DNA of 64,000 nt from Ailanthus altissimus (taxonomy: Eukaryota; Streptophyta; Magnoliopsida; Sapindales; Simaroubaceae): assembly GCA_946807835.1 (NCBI GenBank), contig CAMPEX010000001.1, forward strand, positions 449,001-513,000. The letters run 5' to 3'. Position 1 is the stretch's first letter; each line of letters begins with the position of its first letter. The notes beneath the pieces were generated by a model. It did not search any database. It saw only the letters and a list, made by a program, of their open reading frames with translations, and was not told the DNA's origin. Positions 33,441 to 43,516 of this stretch are shown piece after piece. The position numbers and the translations under genes were made by a program.

Positions 33441-34530
33441 TTAGTCGTCATCTATTGCTGTTATATCCTCATCTTTGTTTTTTCTGCCAACATCTGCTTC
33501 TTCAGTGTCGATGCCTTTATTAGCATCATCATTCAACTCAGTTGGTGGTGGAGCAGTGAAAACTGGATGCTGTGAGAGTGAGGAAATATCTATTCGAAAA
33601 TGGGTTGCTTGTATAGCAACCCACTGAGCACACCATTGTTGATGAGCAATGAACTGCTGCTGATGTGCCTCTATCTGCCACTTGATTTCATCCAACTGAG
33701 ATTGTACTGCCTCCAGATTAGAAGAGAAAGACGCCTGCGAAGATGGTTACTTGGATGCCCTGGATCTATGTCTACCCTGGCCAAAATGAGTGTGCACAGT
33801 GGTAATCATACTGGAGGTGATAGCTTGGCCAGGATATAATATCTCCTCCGAGGGACTCCACTTAACTCCAACATGAGCACATAACGCTGCAATAAAGAAT
33901 GCTATTCTTGATAACACGTCCAACATTAATGGATTATCTTGTCATTATAGCATATAACAAGACAGCACGTTGCTTGTTTACACTATTGAAATATGTGATA
34001 GGCATTAGTCATGCCCTAATAAAATAATGCCATGTTTTCTCATCCTTGCCCATGTATTTTGCTGAGAAAGATATCATAAGAGAACAACCCATTTTCCACT
34101 CTGCCTCTGCGGAGCATAATTGTCTAATGATTTCCTCATAATTCGGCTCCCGCAGCATCTTGTGGAAATCATCATCCCTGATTGATGGCGTTTTAAGGAA
34201 TTTGTTGATACTTTCATTGTTTATAGCAACTTGCTTACCTCTCATATATACCAGCAAATTTGAATGTTCCTGAATATTCACATAGAATTCTCGCACAATT
34301 GACAGTACAACCACTCTCAGCTGAGTGCACAATTTCTACCATCCCCTAGATTCAATGACTCTTACTACATTGGGATAACTTCCCTCAAGAAGGCTAAAGC
34401 CTCTATCAGGAATAGCCAACCGCTTCACAATCAACTGAGCATAACATTTAGATGCTTCTAGGGAAATAAACTTGCTACTGTCAAAACTAGGTGAGGCCAT
34501 TTTGGTTCTTTTCATTTTCTTAGAAGCCAT
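33441..34530 (-). pseudogene. Athila third ORF (env position), plant transposon protein domain
   Basis: It starts at an ATG at 34530 (MASKKMKRTKMASPSF). The plant transposon protein domain follows: KFISLEASKCYAQLIVKR, IPDRGFSLLEG, a TAG stop at about 34333, then VREFYVNIQEHSNLLVYMRG, YEEIIRQLC, WKMGCSLMISFSAKYMG, WHYFIRA, stop, RAVLLYAIMTR, stop, SINVGRVI. A Gln/His-rich segment and an acidic tail (DDANKGIDTEEADVG) complete it at 33441. The domain is typical of the open reading frame downstream of pol in Athila elements. Its function is unknown, although the position has led others to call it env-like. I see no clear signal peptide or fusion segment. Three or more nonsense changes disable it. 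Confidence 0.8.
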
Positions 34531-34618
34531 CTTGCTAAGAACACTAATTTGCCAACTAAAACCCCTTTACCAATCTTCTTAATTTAAACAAGTCCACACC
34601 TCAACCAATTCGACTAAG

Positions 34619-34629
34619 AATTTATACAC
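34619..34629 (-). promoter_or_regulatory. Possible internal TATA box before the third ORF
   Basis: The minus strand reads GTGTATAAATT about 90 bases upstream of the ORF start at 34530. It could drive a subgenomic transcript. In AT-rich DNA such a match is weak evidence by itself. Confidence 0.3.
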
Positions 34630-35084
34630 TTATAGAATCATGAATTAAATTTTTACAATTCCAACACAATTCCAATCAAGCATTCAAGGTTATACACAAA
34701 GCTTTCATTTCACTATTCAAATATTGATCCAACAATTGCATAATGGAAGTAAAACAATGAAAGAATATATGTGAAATAAAATATTAGAGATAAGATTGCT
34801 TACCCTGTGAGATGAATCCACCGAATTTTGAGATTGGGGTAACTTTGTCAATTTGTGTAGAAGATGCAATTTGATGGATTGATGGAATTTGTGATGATGA
34901 AGTGTTTGAAATGATGTTTAGAGTGTGTTTTGATGTTGTTTTTTAGTTGAAATTTGAATGGGTAAGGTGGGATTTGAGAGTGCGAATTGGGGTAGGTTGA
35001 GAAGGTCTAGGGTTAGGAAAAGAGAGTGAGCGTGAGCAAAGGGGAAAAAATGGGGGCAAATGCCCCTTTCAAGCTATTCCCATT

Positions 35085-35222
35085 GGCACGCTGTGGTACT
35101 GGTGCCTGGGAATTTCCCAGGCGCCAGTGCTGTAGCACTGGGATTCCAATGCTATGGTGCTTACTCTCTGGAATTGGTGCCCCGACGCTTAATTTGGGCG
35201 CTGCGACGCCCGTTCCTTGCCC
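35085..35222 (-). promoter_or_regulatory. Internal GC-rich module between integrase and the third ORF
   Basis: This GC-rich island has short inverted repeats: cctgggaa/ttcccagg at about 35106-35121, and cagtgctgtagcactgg. Its vocabulary (gtagcactgg, ccccgacgctt, gcgacgccc) is the same as in the LTR upstream modules. No frame encodes a known domain. Confidence 0.6.
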
Positions 35223-35279
35223 AATTTTTTTTCTTTTTTAAACTGAAAATAATAAATACCAAAATTAATGCAACACATA

Positions 35280-36430
35280 ATTACCTTGGGTTGCCTCCCA
35301 AACAGTGCCTACTTTGTCGTCTTCTGCTAGACATTATGCTTGTAAATCACTCTGATTCCACCAACCTAATAGAGGTCTTTTGACGGTTGAAATCTCCTCC
35401 GTAGTATTGTTTAAGCCGTTGGTCATTCACCTTAAACGTTCCTCCTTGTTCTTTATTTCAATATCAACAGCTTCATGTGGGTAAACTTTGGCTACTCTAA
35501 ATGGACCAGACCATCTAGATTTGAGTTTCCCAGGGAATAGCTTGAGTCAGGAATTAAACAATAGTACCTGGTGATTGGTTTCAAATGAATGATGTGCTAT
35601 CCTTTTGTCATGCCATCGTTTCACCTTTTCTTTGTAGGGGTTGGTGTTATCATATGCTTGTAGCTGAAACTCATCCAATTCATTCAATTACAGCATTCTT
35701 TTCTCCTCAATTGCTTGCAAGTCAAAATTTAATGACTTGATTGCCCAATAGGCCTTGTGTTCTAACTCCACAAGCAAATGACATGATTTACCAAATATCA
35801 ATCGATATGGTGAAGTACCAATGGGCATTTTATATACTGTACGATATGCCCAGATTGCGTCATCTAGCCTTATTGCTAAATCTTTGCGATTTGGCTTGAC
35901 TATCTTCTCAAGGATTCTCTTTACTTTTCGATTGGATACCTCAGCTTGTCCATTTGTTTATGGATGATAGGTAGTGGCGATTGTGTTTAACTCTATATTT
36001 TTAAAGCAGTGCGGAGAATGATTTGTTACAAAAATGTGATCCTTCATCACTGATAATTGCACTTGGTGTACCGAAGCGAGTGAGTATATTCTTTCTCAGA
36101 AATCGTAGCACCACCTTTGCATCATTAGTCGGCAAGGCAACTGTTTCGACCCACTTGGACACATAGTCTACAACCAATAGAATGTATTTCTGACCATTTG
36201 ATAGAATGAATGGTCCCATGAAGTCAATCTCGCAGACATAAAAAATTTCAACTTCTAACATGCTTTGTAGAGGCATTTCCTGCTTTTTTGATATGTTTCC
36301 TGCTCTTTGGCACCTATCACATCTTAAAACAAAAAAAATATGCATCTTTAAATAAAGAAGGCCAATAAAAACCAGATTGTAATACTTTTTAAGCTGTTTT
36401 GTCTCCTCGAAAATGTCCACCATAATCGGA
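35280..36430 (-). pseudogene. Integrase domain relic of the Athila-like element
   Basis: The minus strand shows the second half of the HHCC zinc finger (LRCDRCQRAGN), the core Asp in CEIDFMGPF, VDYVSKWVE, the second Asp in IISDEGSHF, and the catalytic Glu in [13 protein letters not shown], preceded by a stop where HPQTNGQAE is normal. It continues with [31 protein letters not shown], and the C-terminal KSRWSGPF region. All three DDE residues are still readable, but stops (about 35960, 35430) and frameshifts break the protein. Confidence 0.88.
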
Positions 36431-36576
36431 CGAATGACAGTGCTCCAATATGTCTTCAGTTTCTTCCTCGAGCATACATCTTTGAATTATTTGGTATGGA
36501 CATTGCTTAAAAAAAATTGGTTCATCCTAAAAGTATGATTTGATATCATGCAAGAACTTCTTCTTCTGCTGGTAAC

Positions 36577-37422
36577 TCAAGTCCGGAGGAAGGATTCTGC
36601 TGGCCAAATAGTTGACATAGTCTGTATACCATGATAGTTGAGGTTTTCTACTAACAAGAGTTGCTTATCAAGAAAGAAATCATTAATCAATGTCTCATCA
36701 TCAATTTGTTGTCCACCTTCCAAGCGAGATAAATGGTCTGCAACCTGATTTTCTAAACTTTTCTTGTCCTTGATTTCCAAGTCAAATTCTTAAAGCAATA
36801 GCACCCATTTGATCAGTCTTGGTTTTGCTTCTTTCTTGCTAATCAAATACTTGATAGCAAAATGATCTATAAAGATTGTCACCTTAACACCAATTAGATA
36901 TACTTTGAACTTGTTAAAGGCAAACACAACAGCCAAGAACTCTTTTATCAAAAGTGATATAATTGTTCTGAGCATCATTCAAAGTTTTCTTGCATAATAA
37001 ATGGTGTGAAAATCCTTGTTTTTGCGTTGTCCCAATACTACACCTACTGCAATATCATTGATGTCACACATTAGTTCAAAAGGCATGGTCCAATATGGTG
37101 CGACAATGACTGGGGCTGAAATAAGCTTCCTTTTCAACACCTCAAATGTTTCGTTACATGCTTGATCAAAGATGAATTTTACATCCTTCTTCAACAAGTT
37201 ACACAAAGGCTTAGAAATATTTTAGAAGTCTTTTATAAATCTTCTATAAAAGCCTGCATGACCAAGGAAACTTCTCACTCCCTTAACATTTGCTGGTGGT
37301 GGTAACTTCTCAATGGCTTCAATTTTTCCTCTGTCAACTTCTATTCCTCTTGAAGAAATCTTATGTCCCAAGACAATCTCCTTCTTCACCATGAAGTGGC
37401 ACTTTTCCCAAGTCAATACCAA
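36577..37422 (-). pseudogene. RT connection and RNase H relic
   Basis: It reads through short broken frames: GHKISSRGIEVDRGKIEAI, VKGVRSFLGHAGFYRRFIKDF (37222-37422), the RNase H start PFELMCDINDIAVGVVLGQR with a stop-broken continuation (36979-37206), then [35 protein letters not shown], and VADHLSRLEG (36577-36780). The order matches Ty3/gypsy pol. Each boundary is a frameshift or stop. Confidence 0.87.
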
Positions 37423-37494
37423 GTTGGTTTCTTCACATCTCTATAGCACAAATGCTAAGTTCTCCAAACATACATCAAATGAATCCCAAAAATT

Positions 37495-38546
37495 GAGAAA
37501 TATTCCATAAATACTTCCAAGAACTGTTCCACAACATTAGAAAAGATTGCTATCATGCATTGTTGGAACGTTGTAGGTGTATTGCATAATCCAAAAGGCA
37601 TTCTTTGGAATGCAAATGTACTGTATGGACAACTAAAAGTAGTATTTTCTTAATGTTATGAGGCTATGGCTATCTGATTATAGCCAGAATATCCATCCAA
37701 TAAGCAATAAAATTCATGCCCTAAAAGTCTATCCAGCATTTGATCAATGAAGGGCAATGGAAAATGATAATTTCTTGTAGCCTTGTTCAATTTTCTGTAA
37801 TCCATACACACTCTCCATCCAGTTACTGTATGTGTTGGAAGTAGTTCATTATTTGCATCAGCTATGACAGTGACTCCAACCTTCTTTGGTACACATTGAA
37901 CTGGACTTACCCATGAGCTATCAGAAATTGGGTAAATAATTCCTGCATCAAGCCACTTAATAATCTCCTTCTTTACTACTTCCTTCATCACTGGGTTCAT
38001 CTTTCTTTGGTCCTCAATCGAAGAATTTTGTCCATCTTCTAACAATATCTTATGCATGCAAAATGAAGGACTAATTCCTTTGATGTCTGCTATTGTCCAT
38101 CCCAATGCCTTCTTGTATTTTTGTAGTATTCTAAGCAACTTCTCTTCTTGAATTTCAGTCAATGTAATAGATATTATTACAAGAAGTGTTGAAGATGGAC
38201 TGAGGAATATATATTGTAAATGGTTAGGCAAGGGTTTAAGTTCTAGTGTTGGCGGTTTTTCTGTTAAGGGTTTGGTTCTTGCCTCCATATTTTCTGATCT
38301 TTCGAGCACTTCAAATCGGGACCTCTTGTGTTCTTAGTGGGGTGTAGAATTCAAAGTATTGAGATACTCCAGTGCTCCTTGATCTTCTACTTCATTCCCA
38401 TTGATGACTGCATTTTCTAGAGAGTCTTAGCTAGAATGGTTGTTGAATATCCTTTGAATTTCTCTGTCAATAATGCTGATGCAATAACATTTATCTGCTT
38501 CTTTGGGAAATTTCATGGCTTTGAACACATTAAACATCACCTCTTT
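37495..38546 (-). pseudogene. Reverse transcriptase domain relic
   Basis: The main open frame, 37656-38309, gives ALGWTIADIKGISPSFCMHK, the SWVSPVQCVPKK box, GWRVCMDYRKLNKATR, and CLLDGYSGYNQI with the first catalytic Asp. A frameshift follows near 37655. In the next frame QRMPFGLCNTPTTFQQCM is clear, but the catalytic box reads FMEYFSIFG (about 37490-37515) where FMDDFSVFG is usual. Both Asp of the pair are lost, so the polymerase could not work even if the frames were intact. The protease-RT linker lies upstream to the solo-LTR insertion. Confidence 0.9.
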
Positions 38547-41266
38547 TGTAATATCCAATCCCTATTAGTAGTATTGACGCCTAGATTTCGGTATAGAGCA
38601 AATAAGACACCGTAGGGTTACTTTATTTTAACCCTATTAGAAATATTCCCTTCATAGTGCATGTGAGAGATATTAGACCTAATTTGATAATTTCACACTC
38701 GATCGGTGCGCCGGACAACCCTAGAATATTTTTGGAATTTTTCTCTATTGGCTTAGAAAAGGAAATCCTAATTTACTACATGAATTTCCATTTAAGGGTT
38801 ATGAATGGAACAAGCCTTTGTTGAGAAACATAATCCATATATTAGAGAATGGACCAATTAGAAGAAATCTCATGGATTGCCAAGTTGAAAGTTCTAGTTA
38901 GTTCTTTGAACTATTCAAACTAGATAGTTACAAATGAACTAATTACATAATTAGTTTTTAACTAATGGCAAATTAGAAGTTTTAAGTAAGTTGAAGGGCA
39001 AAATGGTCAATTGAGGAAGCACTATATATATGTTAGAAGTGTGTAGAAGTTTGAAGAGAGATCAAAACCAACACTTAGCCAAAAAAACAATTTCAGTTTT
39101 TTTTTCATGATTTTTCATATGTAATCAAACTAAAATAAGGTTACATATGAATCCTTAAGCTCAATTGAAGCCTCAATTAGTGGAAATTCAAGAAAAAGAG
39201 GTAAGAAAAGCATTATTTTATGAGTTTGATAAGTGAACTTTCAAGAATGCTCGAATTGACATTCTTATATGTATTCTTGGCTTAGATTGAGTTGAATTCT
39301 ATTTTGGAGCTAGAAGGAGTCATCAATTTGAAGAAATTGGCAAGGTGAGAATTAGGGTTTTTGGTGATTTTGTTGTAGAGATTTCAATTGGTTGTAATTA
39401 GGGCTTTAGAATGCAATTGGCATGATTTTGTTATAATTGGAACAAGAAATTGAGAAAAGGAATGTGTTGGAACCTAGGGTGAAATTCTGCCACTTTAGGG
39501 AAATTAGGAATTGAGTGGTGTTTTGATTGAATTGTTGTGTGTAAATAGTGCATATTGTAAATTGAATGTATATGGTTGATGGAAAAACCAAAAATGAAGA
39601 AAATGGGACATAATTATCCATGTTGGAAAGGTGAAGGGCAATTATGTCCAACTAAGTTATAAGGTGTTCAATAATTTTCAGGGCGCCGGATGGTGAGTTA
39701 GTTTCGATTATAGCTCCGTAACTAAAATCAGAAAGTAGTATGCATCCGGGCTTTGTATGCCGATTAGGACGTTTAGTAGTTAAATGAGATTCTAGCATTC
39801 GATTTAGTTCTAAATGTCATTTGTGGCGCGTAGGTGAAGATAACCGAGAGCGGTAACGGGAGCAGAAATCGGGAGCGAAATTGAGCACGGAGCGGTTGTG
39901 AGTGGAAATCTACCATTTCTTTTACTTTGCGTTTATTATGTTTTCGCATAATGAATATGCATGTTTTATGAGCTTTTGATGCATAACCTTGATTTATGAT
40001 CTTGATACATATTCATAGACATGCCTTTACATGTTCGAATTGAGAAACAGGTTTAAAATTTATGCATTCGTTTTTAGGGCCATTGGTACCCTCAGATTAT
40101 AGTGGTGATGATGGTATTAGACCCGGCCAGTATATCCCGTGCACATGGGCAGGTCTTGGGGGCGTGTCACTAACTCTGGGAAGTCGGGAAGTTGAGTCAT
40201 GTGAGTCGCTCTATGTGTAAGGGTATTATCTCGCTATATGCATGCGATGTAGGATTCCGCTGCATAGCCAGTGACATGTCTTGAGATGTCACTGTGGGTG
40301 CTGCTAGTTGAGGTGCCCCGTGACCTACTCACGTATGCGGTGCTAGTTGAGTCGCTGCGTGGGTATAGAGCTTTAGGGTTACCATTGGTACAGTTTAGAA
40401 AGAAAATGGCCGAGCGAGGATTTTACTAGTTTTCGATTTATCGATAGCATTTATGCATTTATATGCACACAACAGTTATTATGTTATACATATTCTGAAT
40501 ATAGTTTTCCAAAGATGTAGATAAAACCCGCTCGGCAAGATTTCAATAGCATATGATGTTTAAAACCGTTTTATAGTTTTACGTCAGTTTTAGAAGCATG
40601 ATTTCTGCGTGAACTTTAGAATTTGCTATCTATACATGATATTATTTTATTGAAATTTTATTTACACTCACTGAGCTCCTTTAGCTCACCCGTTTTGTGT
40701 TTTATGTTTTTTGAACCCCTTTCCCAGGTGCAGGTCTCGGTACGCAAGCTGCTGATTCTCTTATTGCCAAGTAGTGGGCCGAATCCGAAGATCATTTTTG
40801 TACATGTAAATGTGCTAAATAGCACTCTTTACTTTATGCATAGTAATAGTAGGCATCTATATTTGTATGTATGTTTTGAACCAACAAGAAAAGATTTTGA
40901 GATTATGATGATCATCTTTACTTTTCATGAGTAAATGAAACTTTTGAGTTGTGTTGGATTTGATTTGGAAAGGACCGGAGGTCCGAATTGGTAGTATTGA
41001 GATGTGTTGGAATTAGAAGTGAAATTTCTTTGCAAGTTTTATATGGATTTTCTGAAAAACAGAGGAAACTCTGTCCGTTTGTTTTTAAAATTAAGATGTC
41101 ATTTTCATGTATATTACTAGACCTTCTTAGTAGTAACAAGAATTAAAAAGGGGTTCGCCTTGTGGAATTTCTCAACTTACCCAGTTAGGTTCGGAGGAAC
41201 TTCTGTCGGAGTGCCCGGCATGGCCGCCAGGATCTATAGTAGAGGGTCTCGGGTCAGGTCCTGTCA
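38547..41266. repeat. Solo LTR (2,720 bp) with perfect 5-bp target duplication
   Basis: It starts TGTAATATCC and ends GTCAGGTCCTGTCA. TCTTT is present on both sides (38542-38546 and 41267-41271). It interrupts the Athila pol between protease and RT. No internal region or second LTR is present, so unequal recombination removed the rest. The TGTAAYAYCC start is common in long plant Ty3/gypsy LTRs of the chromovirus or Tekay type. ORFs inside it (such as 40623-40934) have no known similarity. Confidence 0.93.
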
Positions 41267-41271
41267 TCTTT

Positions 41272-41811
41272 ATCCTGCACTCTCATAGTAAGTTCTCCCT
41301 TTTGGACATCAATCAAGGTTCTATCGGTAGCTAGGAAAGGTCTTCCTAAAATGATTGGAATTTCACAATCCTCTTTTATATCTAACACAATGAAGTTAGC
41401 TGGGAATATAAATTTATCTACCTTAACTAACACATCTTCAATCACACCTTTAGGATATGTGAGTGAACGATCTGCAAGTTGTAAGGTGACATTCGTAGGT
41501 TTGGCTACCCTTAATCTTAGCTTGTTGTAGATAGACAAAGGCATCAAATTTATGCTAGCCCTTAGATCACATAAAACTTTACCAAAATACCGATTTCCTA
41601 TTGTGCATGGAATGGTAAAACTCTCTGGATTCTTGAGCTTTTGAGGTAATTTTTTCTGTAATATTGCACTACATTCCTCTGTCAACGCTACAGTCTCATA
41701 CTCATCCAGCTTATTTTTCCTCGAAAGAATGTCCTTCATGAATTTAACATAATTGGGCATTTGCTCTAGTGCATCGGCGAATGGTATGTTAATGTGCAAT
41801 TTCTTAAACAT
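41272..41811 (-). pseudogene. Aspartic protease domain of the Athila-like element
   Basis: This gag-pol protease segment shows the linker FKKLHINIPFADALEQMPNY, NPESFTIPCTIGN, the active-site region CDLRASINLMPLSIY and the C-terminal IPIILGRPFLATDRTLIDV. The normal Asp-Leu-Gly-Ala-Ser is Asp-Leu-Arg-Ala-Ser, a change next to the catalytic Asp that probably impairs it. The frame continues to 41254 only by running into the solo LTR. The true continuation resumes at 38541. Confidence 0.9.
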
Positions 41812-42445
41812 TTCTAGAAACTTTGTAAACTGCTTCTCTTGCTTTTGCTTCTGTAATTGCTGAGGAAATGGTGGCGGTTTGTAGGGCTACATCTTTTCCT
41901 TCAGTATAGGCTTTTCTTTTACTACACCATCTTTTTGTTTTTCATTCCCATTTTTAGAATTTTTTACACTTTCTGTATTTTCTACATATGTAGATTTTTA
42001 AACATTTTCTGCATTTGATGATGGATTAGGTTTTCCTACAATGTTTTGTATTTCTTTACTGCTTCTCAACGTTACAGTTTTGCATTATTCTCTATCACCT
42101 TTTGGATTAGCTTCCGTGTTGCTCAATAGAGAGCCTTGAGGATGGCTGTTCATTGTAGAACCCAATTGCCCAACTTGGTTTTCTAAGGTAAGAAGATATG
42201 CTGATTGGCTTTGCAAAAGTTGGTTAGTTTGCTTCATGTATTGAATTAACAATTCCTTAACACCAGGTTTCTTTTTTTACTGAAATTGGTGGTGCTACTG
42301 CTGCATTTGAAATCCGGGTAGATTCATGGATTTTACGGATTGCCCTTGGTTATTATTATTCCAAGAAAATTTGGATGATTCCTCTACCCAGGTTGTAAAT
42401 ATTTGAGTTGGGATTATGCTGTTGTCGATTATGACTCATCACATA
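41812..42445 (-). pseudogene. Gag-protease linker, frame-broken
   Basis: The minus strand still shows a Gln/Asn/Pro-rich stretch (HNRQQHNPNSNIYNL, FQMQQ) typical between the Athila gag knuckle and protease. Several stops and frameshifts separate the gag frame from the protease frame. Confidence 0.65.
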
Positions 42446-43405
42446 TTATGATGTCTCCATACATAAACCATTTTGGTGATTGTCTCCACAAAAATCACAA
42501 GTTGGTGGTTGGTTTTTAACTCCATTGACTCCAAGTGTATCCATCTTCTTAGCCAACAAACTTACTTGTGCTGCCAAAGAAGTGAGTGCATCAATTTCAT
42601 ACACACTTGTAACTTTTCTTGGATTCACTATTTCTGATGGCCATTGGTAGCTATTGGAGGCCATTTCTTCCAACAAGTCATATGTCTCATCTTTAGACTT
42701 ATTCATTAAAGCCCCTCCAGCTGCTGTATCTACAATTGTTCTTAAATGTCCCACCAATCCATTATAAAATATTTGCACCAACAACCATTTGGGAACTCCA
42801 TAATGTGGACACTTTCTCAGCATATCTTTAATTCTCTCCCATGATTCATACAATGATTCTGACTCGTGTTGTACAAAAGGGGTAATATCATTACGCATCT
42901 TGGCAGTTTTGACCGGTGGGAAGAACTTGGCTAAGAACTTTTGTGCCAAATCATCCCATGTTCTTATCGAACCGGATGGTGATGATATTAACCAACCTTT
43001 TGCTTTGTCTCTCAAGGAGAACAGAAATAACCTGAGTCTTATGGCATCATCTGACATGCCATTATATTTGAATGTGTTACAAATTTCTAAGAAATTTGAG
43101 ATATGCTCATTGGGATCATCATTTAGGAAGCCACTAAACTGCACTGATTCTTTAAGCATTTGAATAGTTCCAGGCTTGATTTCAAAATTATTGGCATTAA
43201 TATTTGACCTGCGAATGCTTGAGTGTATACCATTCACCAAAGAAACTGCATAATCTCTTAAGGCTCGTGGCTCTTCAACAACATTCTGAGTTTGCTCATC
43301 CATGTTAGTCACTTGGTTCTGGTCTCGGTGTAATCTTCTCAGTGTCCTTTCAATTTCAGGATCAAAGTATGTTAAATCAATGCTCTTGGAACGTCTAATA
43401 CACAC
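42446..43405 (-). CDS. Gag polyprotein of the Athila-like element (319 aa)
   Basis: This is an uninterrupted ORF from an ATG at 43405. Residues about 90-230 form the retrotransposon gag domain (SGFLNDDPNEHISNFLEIC, RLRLFLFSLRDKAKGWL, WDDLAQKFLAKFFP, LYESWERIKDMLRKCPHYG, QIFYNGL). The C-terminus has a zinc knuckle CDFCGDNHQNGLC, with the three-residue middle spacing often seen in this lineage. It packages element RNA and forms the particle core in its family. The frame stops shortly after the knuckle, so it no longer fuses to protease. It is the only long intact coding part of the element. Confidence 0.9.
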   Translation of the reverse strand: MCIRRSKSIDLTYFDPEIERTLRRLHRDQNQVTNMDEQTQNVVEEPRALRDYAVSLVNGIHSSIRRSNINANNFEIKPGTIQMLKESVQFSGFLNDDPNEHISNFLEICNTFKYNGMSDDAIRLRLFLFSLRDKAKGWLISSPSGSIRTWDDLAQKFLAKFFPPVKTAKMRNDITPFVQHESESLYESWERIKDMLRKCPHYGVPKWLLVQIFYNGLVGHLRTIVDTAAGGALMNKSKDETYDLLEEMASNSYQWPSEIVNPRKVTSVYEIDALTSLAAQVSLLAKKMDTLGVNGVKNQPPTCDFCGDNHQNGLCMETS

Positions 43406-43491
43406 CTAAATTTTCTACAAACAAAAACAGAATTTTGAATTAATAGTAGAAAAGACTTATATCAGTATTAAATGCTAAAAAAAAAAATCAT

Positions 43492-43509
43492 TCCCCGACA
43501 ACGGCGCCA
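43492..43509 (-). other. Primer binding site matching tRNA-Asp
   Basis: The minus strand reads TGGCGCCGTTGTCGGGGA, the complement of the 3' end of plant tRNA-Asp(GUC) with one G-T difference. It lies seven bases inside the 5' LTR. Athila-type elements commonly use this primer. Confidence 0.92.
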
Positions 43510-43516
43510 AAACCTT

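Noticed and set aside
35026..35383. Plus-strand ORFs across the GC-rich island between integrase and the third ORF
   Set aside because: They are antisense to the element, have no known similarity, and arise from a GC-rich stretch lacking stops.
40623..40934. 103-codon ORF in the solo LTR as a captured gene
   Set aside because: It lies wholly inside a TG...CA LTR with target duplications and has no recognisable domain or exon structure.
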